A stretch of 64,000 bases of DNA, from positions 2,666,001-2,730,000 of the forward strand of contig OX442317.1 in assembly GCA_949358305.1 (NCBI GenBank). The letters are read 5' to 3'. Shown one piece after another: positions 38,740-50,320 of this stretch. Position 1 is the first letter of the stretch. Each line of letters starts with the position of its first letter. The DNA is from Strigamia acuminata (taxonomy: Eukaryota; Arthropoda; Chilopoda; Geophilomorpha; Linotaeniidae). The notes beneath the pieces are model-generated. The model searched no databases, had not been told where the DNA came from, and worked only from the letters and a program-made list of their open reading frames with translations. A program made the translations under genes and the position numbers.

Positions 38740-40289
38740 TATAAAGAAATGAATTCAAAATCGGATGTTATCCGCTTACGGTATACACACTAAAAATGCA
38801 ACGGAAATTTGGCACTTCATTTTGCTCTAGCGTTATTAAGTCACACCTTTAATCATATTCTCAAACGGCACGTTAATTCATTCCAGAGATCATAATAAAA
38901 TGAACAAACAACAACAGAGAAATAAATATATACAAAAGCATAATTTTGTCGTTTTAAAATATGTTTAAAGGCGAAAAGTTATGTGTCATCAATTTATGAA
39001 GAGCCCTCATATAGAAAGCGCCCAGCCACCCTGAGCTGCAGCCATTTTAGGTGGCCCTGTGCATTCTGCAATTACGTAAAGATGCGTTTTCATTGACCCT
39101 TTTCCTATTCAAGAAAGAGCTTGTCCATAAATCCGTATAGCCTTACGTCTCCAAGGGTTAAACATTAAAGTGCCAAAATAAAGTAGTTAAACAACAATCA
39201 AGTTATTAACCTAAGTAAATTACAGCTTGGACGTCTAGTCACCAGAGTTCGTCCAAGCTTTCAGCAGGATACGGAAATAATGTTGATTTATTTCCTTTGT
39301 GCAAGGCACAAATACCAAAATGAAAGATCATAAAGATAAAAGAACTATTCTCCCATTCATTCACACATTCTTCCAAAATCACGTGCGGGACAAAATGTTT
39401 CATTTTTATTGTTATTATTATTTATCTATGCGTGAAAATGGGTAAAACGAAAGTTTATTTGAAAAGCCAGTCGTTAAAACTGCACTTGTAAACCCTCTTG
39501 TAATTTTTAAAGTGACGAATTGTTTTCCTCGCTAATGAAAACGCATCTCAAAGAAAAACAAGTAAATTGCAATGACAGTTTCACATGTCGGGACTTATGG
39601 GACTTAAAACTCCCACACGTTGCTTCTACACACGCAAAGAATGGAAATGATTCTGATTGGCTTCACGCAAGCAGCTTTCAAGCCAAAGCTCAAATAAACG
39701 CTAAACTAAAAACTCCTCAAGAATTTTTCACGTTTTGAAATTACCCACTTGACTGGCGAATAAATCGACAGCAAGGTTTCTGCAATATCAGAGCTGAAAA
39801 TTCCCATCTGACAGAAAAGTGGATAGAAACATAGATCGAAAAATTACATAATTCTATATTTCTCTTTGTCTATGGAATAAATCAGACGTGAGATTTAAGA
39901 AAATCTTCACTTGTGTCAACAAGTTCCACAACTTTGTTTCCCTTTTATAAGATAATAAAACATGAATGATATTCTCTGTATATATTCCAACTTGAATTCG
40001 CTTTCTAGTTAATTAAATCATTTCAATAAGAATTTATCAAAATGATCTAAATGCTAAGAAAAAAACTCTCATGTGTAATTAATTAGTCCTAATTGAATCC
40101 ACAAGGTTAATTTAACTGTATGAATGTCACATAAAATAAAAGAACGCTTCTTAAAATTTAACCCCACTGCCCTGTTTCCACTATTTAAGCAACCAATTAT
40201 GGGACCAATTTTTATGTCAAGAAACTTTAAAATGATTTTTTTATCACGTGACAAATAGCAAAAATCCGTTTGCTTTCGTCTCTTGTACC
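38740..40289. other. Spacer or intron; no gene recognised
   Basis: If the propeptide gene to the right continues past its third exon, its last exon should lie in or near this stretch on the minus strand. I could not find it with confidence. Short open frames at 39520-39738 (+) and 40069-40299 (-) show no family features. Confidence 0.4.
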
Positions 40290-41216
40290 CCATCCGCACT
40301 ACACAGGCTAGATGGAACTTGAGCTAGCCTAGCTTAAGTTTTTGAGCCAGACCGTTCGCACTAGCACTGTTTTTGAGGCTATTCCAGACACTACTAACTC
40401 AGCAATTAATCCAGAAATAGTTAATGCAAAAAAAATGACAGACAAACAAGTCTCAATGTTGTTGTCGTTGTCCACACATTTTCAAAAGCAGTGCATTGTG
40501 GGGACGTGATTAATTTCAAATCAGACTATACTCTTTCCGCACTCAAGAGGAGCCCTGGAAGCTGGGCTCCCATTGGCCCTATTTAATTACTAAAAACAGC
40601 AGTTGAACTACTGCTACTAGGAAAAGTAGTTCCTTATAATTTTTAGTCTATTCGTGAATAATTATGGTTGAAATTATGTACATTGATTGTTATTATGTAA
40701 TAAAATGTTTTTTCTATCTTTGAAATAAAGTTTTATGTTTTATTTAGTTAAAACGAATTTCTTTTCATTTTATTGCTTGCTGTGTATGGAGAGCACATGT
40801 TATTTTAGCCGATCTATTGCAATATCTGTACGCCATCACAAGTCTGGTGTTTTGGGTCTTCTTTTTGTATCAGTACTCAAGTGAAATGGCTTGGCCAATG
40901 GGAGCCCAGCTTCCAGGGCTCCTCTTGAGTGCGGAAAGAGTATAGATTGTTACAACTACTACAATCTGGTTGTCTACTGACATGGTAGCCATGTTGTTTC
41001 GATTAGCAATGGCAATGCATTAAGGGTAGCATGCCAACATAAGCTAGTAAAGCTAGCTTGTAATGTAACTAGCTTATCCAGTTCCCAAAACTAAATAATT
41101 TTATCTAGTATCAAATCTGATAAGATAGCTTAGGATAAGCTAGCTGTGCTCGCACTACATTTATCCAACTAGTTTTAAAGAGTTAAGCTAGATTAACTCT
41201 GTAGCGCGAACGTGGT
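40290..41216. mobile_element. Probable outer inverted-repeat element rich in GCTAG motifs
   Basis: The left side has CCGCACTACACAGGCTAGAT, and the right side's reverse complement TTCGCGCTACAGAGTTAATC then TAGCTTAA. The arms match only loosely. GCTAG/CTAGC motifs recur throughout both arms. It begins within six bases of the donor of propeptide exon 3. The element 40531-40940 lies inside. Confidence 0.45.
40531..40940. mobile_element. MITE, TA-flanked, ends CTCTTTCCGCACTC
   Basis: Left CTCTTTCCGCACTCAAGAGG continuing to GAGCCCTGGAAGCTGGGCTC is matched base for base by the reverse complement of the right end, for over 50 bp. TA lies on both sides (40529-40530, 40941-40942). The near-identity of the arms indicates a recent insertion. 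Confidence 0.92.
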
Positions 41217-41221
41217 TTTAC

Positions 41222-43087
41222 CTTCTTATATTCGTCTAATCGTTGTCGAAATTCCCTCAGCCAAACTCCATCATTCCGTTCGACATCGTCGTCCAACGCT
41301 GGCATTTCGAATTGATGATTTCGTTTGCCACTACATCCAAACAAAATGAAATAAAAACATAAATTCCATTTATCCTTCCCCGACATAACTCCATTTCCAC
41401 TCATGTCTTGCAACTAAAGCGACTTCCCTCACTTCCCCCAACCAATTCTAAGCCAATTCACCATCTTCTTGTTTGCATTTCAAAACCTCCAACCACAAAT
41501 GCTTCCAATTCCCAAAAGTGCTTGAAAAACAATAGTTAATTTTACATTTCCTTCCCCCATCTTTTATGACCACACCACGTTATTATTTACTTTTTCAAGA
41601 CCCCCTTAAAAAGTTTAAAGTGTTTCTTGATAGATAAAATGTAATGAAAAGTTGAATGCTGGACACTTTAAAACTCATATGGTCCTTAAACACTTTTATG
41701 AACAATTGACCCCCACCAAATGAACAACCAGAGTACAATTTCTGTGAAACTCCATCAAACAATGTCATAAAACAATATTGTTATTTTATATGGCTCTCAT
41801 TTATCCTCCTAATCAGCAGGTTGAGAGAAAAATCAAGTTCACATTTCAATCAACAATGTACATCAGTCTATTCTAATTGCATTCAAATTTCTCATTCACC
41901 AACATCAATTTATTAAAGTGCTTTAAGTTAACCACAACATCTTAATGGAAACTGAGTGCCCTGGTGGCTATTTTATGACGTCACCAAGTTAAATTTCTTT
42001 TCTGGGATTGTTTTTATCCTTTAAAGGTGACATGAGAGAAAGATTTGAGTGGAATAAATATAAATAAATAATATTCAATGAATCTCAGTTTGCAAACCCA
42101 TTAAGTGGTCACATGACATCTCAAAATGCAATGCCCGAAATAAAAGTGTCCGTGTAAAATTATAGTATAGTAAAAGTGCACCAAAAGGCACTTTAAATGT
42201 CGATCAAAGAAGTCGCATTTGTCACCAACTTGCTTGATTTACAACACGAAATACATCAAAACCTTGACCTTCTACTTAATTGACAAAATTCGCTTTTTTC
42301 TCGCTTTTTGTGAAAGCACTGAGAAAATTTATGAAATTTGATTAACGTTTTAGAGAAACTACGTTTCTAGCTTTCCTGATGAGTGAAATTTGCACATTAA
42401 TTGCCCATAATGCAGTTCACTCAATAGGAAAAATAAAACGTCTGTCGAATGAGCAAAACGTCCAAAATCTAGCTGTTCAAATATGGCGTCGGCCGCACGT
42501 TTAAATCGTTTAAAATCACTCGAATTGCACGTAAAAATTCTGTTTAAAACTGTGTAAACGACTTTCTGAACTGTTCCAGCTCTTGTACTAAAGTTGAAGT
42601 AATAAAAACCCGTTCCAAGGCGAGGAAATTGAGGGAAAACTCTTGAGCCAATCACATTAGCTCGCAACCACCAAACTATGATATTGTTAATATAAGCCTT
42701 CAATTTGTTTTCTACGCGTTTTTAGCACACTTTTATGACTGGGCATTATGTAGTATTATCGGCTGATTGTGTTTTTCTAACATATTCTTGTGTTGTATTT
42801 TTTTAACTTACATTTTGTCAGGGTCGATGACGCCAAACGCAACCGGAACAGTGACGAGTTTGCCCTTCATTTTAGACAGTGCCAAAAGGGTTTCGAGTTC
42901 GGCCAAACGTTGGTCCGATATGCCGCTTCGTTTGTCTCTGTTTGGTTAAATAAAAGTCAATAATTAGTCGCGTTATTTTGTCAATTGTGTTTTGAGTTTA
43001 CCTTTTGGTCGAAGCGCACTGTGCCGTCACAAAGATGGCCGAAATGATTAAAATGAGCAGGACAACGTGTGATTTTGTTCGTGCCAT
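41222..43087 (-). CDS. Secreted propeptide with dibasic and amidation sites (neuropeptide-like), 3' end not resolved
   Basis: Coding exons: 43087-43002, 42937-42812, 41330-41222. The last ends in phase 0 at a GTAAAA donor, so at least one more exon is missing. Residues 1-22 (MARTKSHVVLLILIISAIFV...) form a signal peptide. After KRDKR comes a 39-residue stretch, starting SGISDQRLAELETLLALSKM and ending AFGVIDPDKI, followed by GKR (72-74), the classic cleavage plus C-terminal amidation signal. An acidic spacer (MPALDDDVERN) and REFRQRLDEYKK follow. A 5' UTR exon (to 44714) and a TATA promoter at 44809 lie upstream, across a 1.6-kb intron with acceptor TTCGTAG at 43092. The length resembles CRF/DH44-type hormones; the sequence does not clearly match that or the PDF family. 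Confidence 0.7.
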
Positions 43088-43091
43088 TTTT

Positions 43092-44713
43092 CTACGAATT
43101 AAAATGATTGTGAATGTTGTAAAATAAGAATAAAATATTACCCGGTGGAATAATTAATCACAAACAATACGATTCGTTTCGTCTTAATTTTTTTAAAATA
43201 TTATTTCAACGGTTCGGAAAAACCATGGTGACAGAAAATCGAACTATAATCAACTTTTCTCAAACATAATATTTTTTCTTTTGAATTTTATTAAATTTAT
43301 GAACACCGAGAAATTAAATATTAATCAAATTTCGAAATTTCATCAAAAAATAAAGAAAGAAAATGTATTTATTTTATTTCAGTTTTAGTTTTGAGAGTTT
43401 TATTTACATTTGGGAAAGGAGAGTAGGGGGTGGAGGGTATATGTCGGGTGATGTAATGAAATAGAGGTTTCATTAAGGTTGCCCGGATCTTGATTCAGAT
43501 TTGAGTGTTTGTTGACGCGTCTAATTTCACCTGTGTAATTGGATGATTGTCCAACCGGGGGACGATAGTTTCAATAAAAGAGAATTATTTATCACTTTTG
43601 ATAGATTAAAGTGACAATTTGTGCTGACTAAGGGTTTCGTTTTGTCAAATTTCAAATTTCAAATTTCGCACTTTCATTCGCTCGAAAACCGCAGGAATTT
43701 TCAATTACAGTAAATAAATAAAAAAATAAATAAAATAATATTAAAAAAGAAAAAAAGTTAGGTAAGGCACAAAATGTAACGTATATTTTAATTAAGAGTA
43801 ATTAAAAGTTTGGAAATAATTAAGTTTCGAGTTTGGGTAATTGAAATTCTGAAAAACGTCACTAGGTTTTAGTTGAATCTCGGGCGTGCGCATGCGCAGA
43901 CCCCCATACATCAATTCTGGCCATTTATTCTGTTAAGGCAAAAGATCCTTCCATGATTTTATTACCCCTGTTTTGTTTTTTGTTGCTTGGCAACTGAAAT
44001 GTAAGAAGCCAATTCTATTATTTCATCAATTTCAGCCTCTTACACATTTCACATTTCATCAATTAAGAATTTGTTACAAATTTGTAAGAAAAAAAAAATC
44101 TAAAATTTTAACATTAAAAAAAAATCTTAAAATTAAATTTAAATTTAAAAAATTAAAATAAAAACTTCAAAAATTCACCTTAAACTGAATTTAATCAACT
44201 TTCTCTCATTTTCTTTTTCATTCCAACTTGCAATGCAACTTCAAGTTAGGCCTAATGAAGTGGAAACTTGAATTAACAAACTTTCAAAGTGAATAGTTTG
44301 AATTTAAGAGTACAAAAAAAAAAATAAGAATTTTTCTCTTGCTTAATTTGGTCTATAGGCACAATGACGTCACTATACGGGTGCGCATTATTAATACAAT
44401 ATAACGAGATAATGGAAACGACCCGAGGTTGCAATTAAACATTTTTCTTTTCCTTTTAAAGTAAAAAAATAAAAAAAAAATAAAAAAAAAAATAAAAATT
44501 TTCCTCATTAGACAAATTTTTTAAACAAAAATTGTTGTTTACAATTACCAAGACTAATTAACGTTTTACACCCTAAAGGTCACTCAAACTTCACCAACAC
44601 GAGCAAAAGTGTCACAAACAGACAACACACCCAACAAAATCAACTCAAACTGTTCAATAATTATTAAAATAAAATTTAAAAAAAATTCTAAAAATCCAAA
44701 AATAAATCATTAC
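43092..44713 (-). other. 5' UTR intron of the propeptide gene (inferred)
   Basis: On the minus strand it starts GTAATG at 44713 and ends TTTTAATTCGTAG at 43092, four bases before the start codon. It is AT-rich, and I see no other gene in it. Confidence 0.5.
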
Positions 44714-44808
44714 TTATCTGGTTGATCCAGTAAATCGAAGTGCAAATCCTTGACGTGTTTGTGGACGTGGTTTTGAGAAGAGTCAGTGTTCTATGTACCT
44801 GCATGTGC

Positions 44809-44815
44809 TTTTATA
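44809..44815 (-). promoter_or_regulatory. TATA box upstream of the propeptide gene
   Basis: The minus strand reads CCCTGTATAAAAGCAC. A transcription start about 30 bases further on fits a short first exon that ends in a GTAATG donor at 44713. TATA promoters are common on peptide hormone genes. The link to the coding exons is inferred from orientation and the matching acceptor at 43092. Confidence 0.55.
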
Positions 44816-45845
44816 CAGGGCCCCGCACTCTGGTGGCCATTCGAGTAAACTGATTTTTATCTCCTATCTCCACATCTCGCCCACGCGTATCTACGTACTC
44901 TCAAGACGCCACCAAGATAAACGATGTGTTTCGTCATACGTACCCGTAACGTCATTAACAAATCTTACACGAAATCCCGTGATTTATTACAATAACTTTG
45001 TTGCTTCAAACTTTCGTCTAATCGAGTTTGTTTGGCAATAAAAAACGGATGAATTTTCTCAGAAAAAAAATGTATTAAAAAACAACATTTTTGTATTTTT
45101 TTATTTATTTTATTTGCTCTTTAAAAAGAAAAAAAATCAGCGTAAAAGGACCGGGAGTGGTAAAACGAGATTAAGGAGTTGAGCTTGGATCAACGGCGCA
45201 GCCAATAAACAAAAAAAGGAAACGAAATCCATCCAAAGAAGAACATTCGCTGCGTAAATGGAATCAACTAAAGCGCATGCGCGGAGTACAAATTGCGTGC
45301 ATGACGTCATCGATGAATACCTACGGAGAACAAACTCGATTTATCACTTAAAATTCGTGTATTTTCGCCTTAAATTCAAATTTAATGGAAATAAAATGAT
45401 TTTTTCGTTCTTCTATTGTAGTTATCCATTAATTAAAACACTTGTCGGACGATGGAGACGATGAGTATTGGAGATCAATGTCTGAAGTGGCTTTTCGAAT
45501 CCCATTAGTTACTACTCGACTTACTAATGGAAAAAGGTTAAATCAAGGCGCCCTAATATTTAAGCCTAAACCACACAAGTCCCTCTGGACTCGAGATAGA
45601 TAATGTTTGACTTGGAAGCCATTAGCACCTGAGAGTAATTAGCAAACAAAAGACCTGCAGGAGCTCCATTAACTCTGTGAGTGCCAAGATTAGCTTGTAA
45701 TCAAATTAAATATCATAGCAAATCTACTAAATAACAATAAAAAAATTTTTTTTTTTTATAAATACATTTTTTTAATTTTTATTTTTCACATTTTGTTTAT
45801 TTTATTCATTTTCTAATTTAATTTAATTTAATGTTTTTTTTTTGT
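44816..45845. other. Spacer, no gene recognised
   Basis: AT-rich, with a short open frame at 45258-45464 that shows no family features. The 3' UTR of the lectin-like gene on the minus strand lies at the right end (TTTATT near 45796). Confidence 0.5.
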
Positions 45846-48800
45846 TTACACGCAGAGAGTACAAATTGATTTTTTGCACGACTGGGTCTCCAACTGGATC
45901 TTGCCAACTGTTGTAACTGCCAAACAATCGTAGTTGGGTTCAGTAATCACGAGATTCTTGGACTTGTATCCCATCGGCATACTGCCCGCCACCACGTAAT
46001 AATCCAAAAGATAATGAGCAGCCACTGCGCGAAATAAAAAGAAATAGAAAAATACAACAACGGTTTTAAAGGGCATGCGGTGGGCTGAGCCGCAGCGCGC
46101 TCGGACATGCAGTGAAGCCTTTTTCGGGGAGTTTTTCTGTATTTTCGTGCGGTTGAAGCTGACTAGCCAATTATTCATGTAGAATTATTTAAAAAAAAAA
46201 AAAAACAATGTAAAAGGGGGAAAAAGGGAGAGGGATTTAGAGATTTATGTTTATATTTCGAATCACGTTTGGGGAGAATTGAAAAAATGAAATATGTGCA
46301 ATTTGTAATTTCTTATTTTAGATTTAATTTTTAAACTTATTCATGGTTTCTGTTCTCTTGTTTGAACAAATTTTCGGATAAGAGTTATTGCAAAAAAGAA
46401 AAAAAAAATGGATGACTGAAATCGATTTTTCTTTTTTAATTTAACCAACTGTTGCGTTTCCGTGACGATGGAATTTGCTGACATTTAAGTATTTGAATTC
46501 TGTGCAATTTGAGTCGATTTTGTCAAATTGATGTTTCATGGAAAAATAATTTTTTTTTAAACAAAAGTTAGTAGCGTGCCGATTATTCAGTTAGAGAGAA
46601 AATGATGGAAATGATGTAAATTATTCAGCGTTTAAATTCTCCTGTGCTTAAAAAAAAAAAAAAAAAAAAAATGATAAAACAGTTTGTTTCGTTCCATTTG
46701 ATTTGTAGTAAGAAGAAGTAAAATTTTATTTGTTTGTGAAGTGCAGCAAAGCTCTAAGGGGCAAAAAATAAACAATCTCTATATTACTACATACACGATG
46801 TTTGTTCGTAATAAAAGGAACAAAAAACACAAACCCAATACAAAATTAAAGGCCGATACGCAATAAATAACCTCATTTTGCAGAAAAATAAAAAAAATAA
46901 TAAAAATAAAAATAAATAAAAAAAAATAAAAAAAAATTCTCAAAACCAACTCCAGGGGGATATGGGGGTAAAGAAACCCATGATTCATGTAATGGATCAC
47001 TCAAGTGTTACTGATATAAAGCACCATCTGGATAAATGATATCTAGCGAGCCAATAAATAATTCAAATTCAACGAAAACACTGTCAACAGATGTCACCTC
47101 GCACAGTGACATTGGCATGTCAAACACAGTGAACACCTGTAATGAATTTAAGTGAACAAACAGGCCGAGGAGGCCTTGATTCTGGCGCAGGAAGTTTTTA
47201 CCTCCCAGAGGAATGTGAGTCAATCTCCGGTTGCACTCTCGACGCTAATGTGTTAGTTGGGATTTCTTTGTCGGGAAAAAGTGAAGTTTAATTTTCATTC
47301 TTTTCAATTTTCATGCACTATTGATGGGGTCAAGATGAGTTTGAAAAATGGAAAGGAAAAAGATCATGAAAGATGGACTTTCCCTTTAAGAGATGTTTTT
47401 TTTGGTTGGGCTGGGGGTCAATCTGTGATTGGTTTAAATGAGTCGTGTGAATGTGCAACAACAACAGTTTGGTTGTGTTTATAAATAGAGATGCGTGAGC
47501 GCAAGGTCAGGTGATGATTACACCTAAGTTGTCAATTTGGGTGTGTTTGTGGGGAAATTGGAACACTAAGTTCACCCAATAACATATTTCCTGAAGTGTT
47601 AATTATGGAGAAAAAAAATGTTCTTTTCTCGATAATCATGATCATCATAAACAAATTTGTTGTCAGTGGATTTTTGGCTGCACCCACACAACACATATTT
47701 TCTCAATTTTGCTTATAATTTTGTAGAAATTTTCTCGAAATTTCTCTTCAATTATATCAATTATATCTCAAAATATTTTTTTAAATTTTCTCAAAATTTT
47801 CTCAAAATTTTCATAAAATTTTCTCAAAGTTTTCTCAAAATTTTCATAAAATTTTCTCAAAATTTTCTCAAAATTTTCTCAAAGTTTTCATAAATTTTCT
47901 CAAAGTTTTCTCAAAGTTTTCTCAAAATTTTCTCAAAGTTTTCTCAAAATTTTCATAAAATTTTCTCAAAGTTTTCTCAAAATTTTCACAAAATATTCAT
48001 AAAATATTCATAAAAATTTCACAAAATTTTCACTAAATTTTCACAAAAATTTCGCAAACATTTCACAAACATTTCACAAAAATTTCACAAAAATTTCACA
48101 AAAATTTCTTTAAAGTTTCCTAAATTTATCAAAACATTAAACCACCGGCGATGAAAATGTTAGTACGGTACACAATGTGTTTCGATTGTCTTACGAGCAT
48201 ATCCAATGTAACCATGGCAATCCTCATAGCCTTTAAGTGTTGCAACTCGCCCATCAGGTATAGACGCAGTATCAAAAATGAGAAGCCCATAATTATTATT
48301 CTCTGTTGGGAATCTCTCCTTGCACAACGCCATTGCCTCCATTGCCGTCACGTTTCTCGTTTTTTCCCGCGCAATGCCGAAACAAAAATCCGAATACGGA
48401 TCAACATTGCATCCGCCTGCAACAATAAACAACCAACATCATAACATTACCAACACCATCCAACAAAATAAAAACCTTTGATAAAATGGCACAAAAAGCA
48501 TTCAGACTGCACTTCTGCGCATGGAACTTCACCGGTGATCCTCATGTTGTGCATTATACGCACACAAGTTCTATGTGGTTTAGGAATGGCAGCGTCGAAA
48601 GATTGGTCCAGACTTGGCCAAGTTGTGTCCCCATCTAAGGATCTGTAACGCCGGCTGGGGGTCGCTTGGAAACCTGTTAACATTCGCGCTAATAATCCTT
48701 TGCAAGAGCGAACAATTCCCAACTCATCTTCTCTTACCGTAAGCCACCCACCCAACATATCTACCATAAAGCTTCAAATTGGCGCAGGGTCCGAATAAGC

Positions 48801-50243
48801 ACCAGCCACTCGGCCCGAATAACTGCCGGGAATCAGGTTCGAAAAATAAATAAACGCCCGGGCTGCAATTTGAAGCTTTACGGTAACCTAACCTTATACC
48901 TTGTTCGCACGCACCAGAAAGTTTGGGCTGGTACAGCGACTTTACATCGCCCGATTTCTCATCGCGCGACCATTCATCGCTGCTAAGTAATTGCGCGGTC
49001 AAGTCATCGCGCGGCCAAGTCATCGCTTGTAAAGTAATCGCGTGGCCAACTAATCAGGGCGACAATTGGACGGTTGTCAAGTAATCGTGCACCAACTAAT
49101 TGAATGATGAATGATGAATATGAAACATACAGTATGATGAATTGGGACACTTTTTCGGACGTTTTTCGGACGTGTTTGGAACGCGATGAATTACGCGATG
49201 ATCAAGCGATTACTTGACAACCGTCCAATTGTCGCCCTGATGAGTTGGCCACGCGATTACTTTTCACGCGATGACTTGGCCGCGCGATGACTTGACCGCG
49301 CGATGACTTGACCGCGCGATGACTTGTCCGCGTGATTACTTAGCAGCGATGAATGGTCGCGCAATGAAAATTCGGGCGATGAATAGTCGTGGATTCGTTT
49401 GGGCTAGCCCAAAGTTTAAATCTGGTTCTGGTCTAATATTGGCTTAAAACGTTCAGGCTAGAGCGTTTGCACCAAAAAGCAAAAAGCCACATAGCATGCA
49501 GCTAATAGACAATCAACTGACCATTTTACGCACAGAATTGTGGGATGTCACCTTGGCAGTTATTTACTTCTTTGGCAATTATCTAGTTCACACAACTGGA
49601 TTAGAATTATCTAGTTTAAAAAATTTTAAACCAGATAATTATGGGCTAGTCGCATTCGCACCAAAGTAGACCTTCCATCAAGGTGATGCCGACTGCGATA
49701 ATAGTTAAAAACCAAGGTTTTTACTTCAGCACTGCTCGGTGCTTGTTTGTACCTAGAAAATAAGAATCGCAATCTGTGTGTTGATCTCTGAGCCAATTGA
49801 AAAGAATGTCCTCTTCAGTTTGATCTTTCAGCACCAACATTGACTTATTTATGCTTCTGCAATACTCTTGAGAGTCTGCAAAATTCATTCGTTTTGTGGC
49901 TGAGGATTCCTGAAGACGTCTCCACTCCTGGGGCAAGGCAATATCACGACCTAGAAATTATTTTCATACTTACAGTACGCTCTGTACACTGTACAGCTGT
50001 ACACCATGGTGGCATGGAGCAGAATTACCTCTGAATACAGGAAATAATGTGAATCTCAAAATAACAACAGCTATAGTAATTAAGACGACAAAGGCGAGAA
50101 AGGCAACACATAAACAGTAATAAACGGTCCTGACTTTGCGATTGGACTTTCTGAAAATTAAGAAATTAAGAATTGACATCCAAACCCTTTTGTTTCGCGT
50201 GAAATATCTACTCCAATGTCGCCCTAGCAGCCAAGTCCTCCAT
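45846..50243 (-). CDS. Type II membrane protein with C-type-lectin-like ectodomain (left member of divergent pair)
   Basis: Exons (minus): 50243-50212, 50150-50029, 49950-49753, 48673-48476, 48416-48195, 46024-45846, giving 316 residues. A basic cytoplasmic tail (KSNRKVR) precedes a membrane segment at about 20-42 (FLAFVVLITIAVVILRF). The ectodomain holds cysteine patterns of lectin-like folds: FADSQEYC...LVLKDQTEEDILFNWL, later MEAMALCKERF...GLLIFD, and a C-terminal DCLAVTT....SCKKSICTLC like the domain's last strands. No carbohydrate-binding EPN/QPD-WND motif is seen, so sugar binding is doubtful. A start at 50179 without the first intron is possible. One more in-phase exon (48887-48738) is possible but has no partner in the sister gene. 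Intron 5 is 2.2 kb. Confidence 0.8.
47740..48125. repeat. Intronic repeat ATTTTCTCAAA / ATTTTCATAAA
   Basis: About 35 copies of an 11-13 bp unit (AATTTTCTCAA, AATTTTCATAAA, later AAATTTCACAA) sit in the long intron of the left lectin-like gene. It resembles the 30-bp array at 59880-60250. Confidence 0.9.
48935..49390. mobile_element. Foldback element with long inverted arms
   Basis: Left arm 48937-49085 and right arm 49197-49388 are inverted copies. GCGACAATTGGACGGTTGTC on the left is matched by GACAACCGTCCAATTGTCGC on the right. Both are built from GCGCGATGACTTG-type units and separated by about 110 bp. No open frame. It lies in intron 3 of the left lectin-like gene. Confidence 0.85.
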
Positions 50244-50320
50244 CTTCAACTTGATGCACTAGAACAGGCAACAATGCACGCAAATGCTGCAAACAAAACT
50301 CTCGATTGTTGCCATTCAAA
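50244..50320. promoter_or_regulatory. 77-bp interval between divergent start codons of the lectin-like pair
   Basis: Start codons at 50243 (-) and 50321 (+) face away from each other. Both 5' UTRs and any shared promoter must fit in or overlap this interval, or the transcripts start inside each other's first exons. I see no TATA box. Confidence 0.55.

Noticed and set aside
48738-48887. Possible extra exon of the left lectin-like gene (GYRKASNCSPGVYLF...)
   Set aside because: It has splice sites and fits phase, but the sister gene has no counterpart and its neighbouring exons join directly at the same residue (YFLG/F versus YYLG/Y). It abuts the foldback element. Left out of the model but possible.
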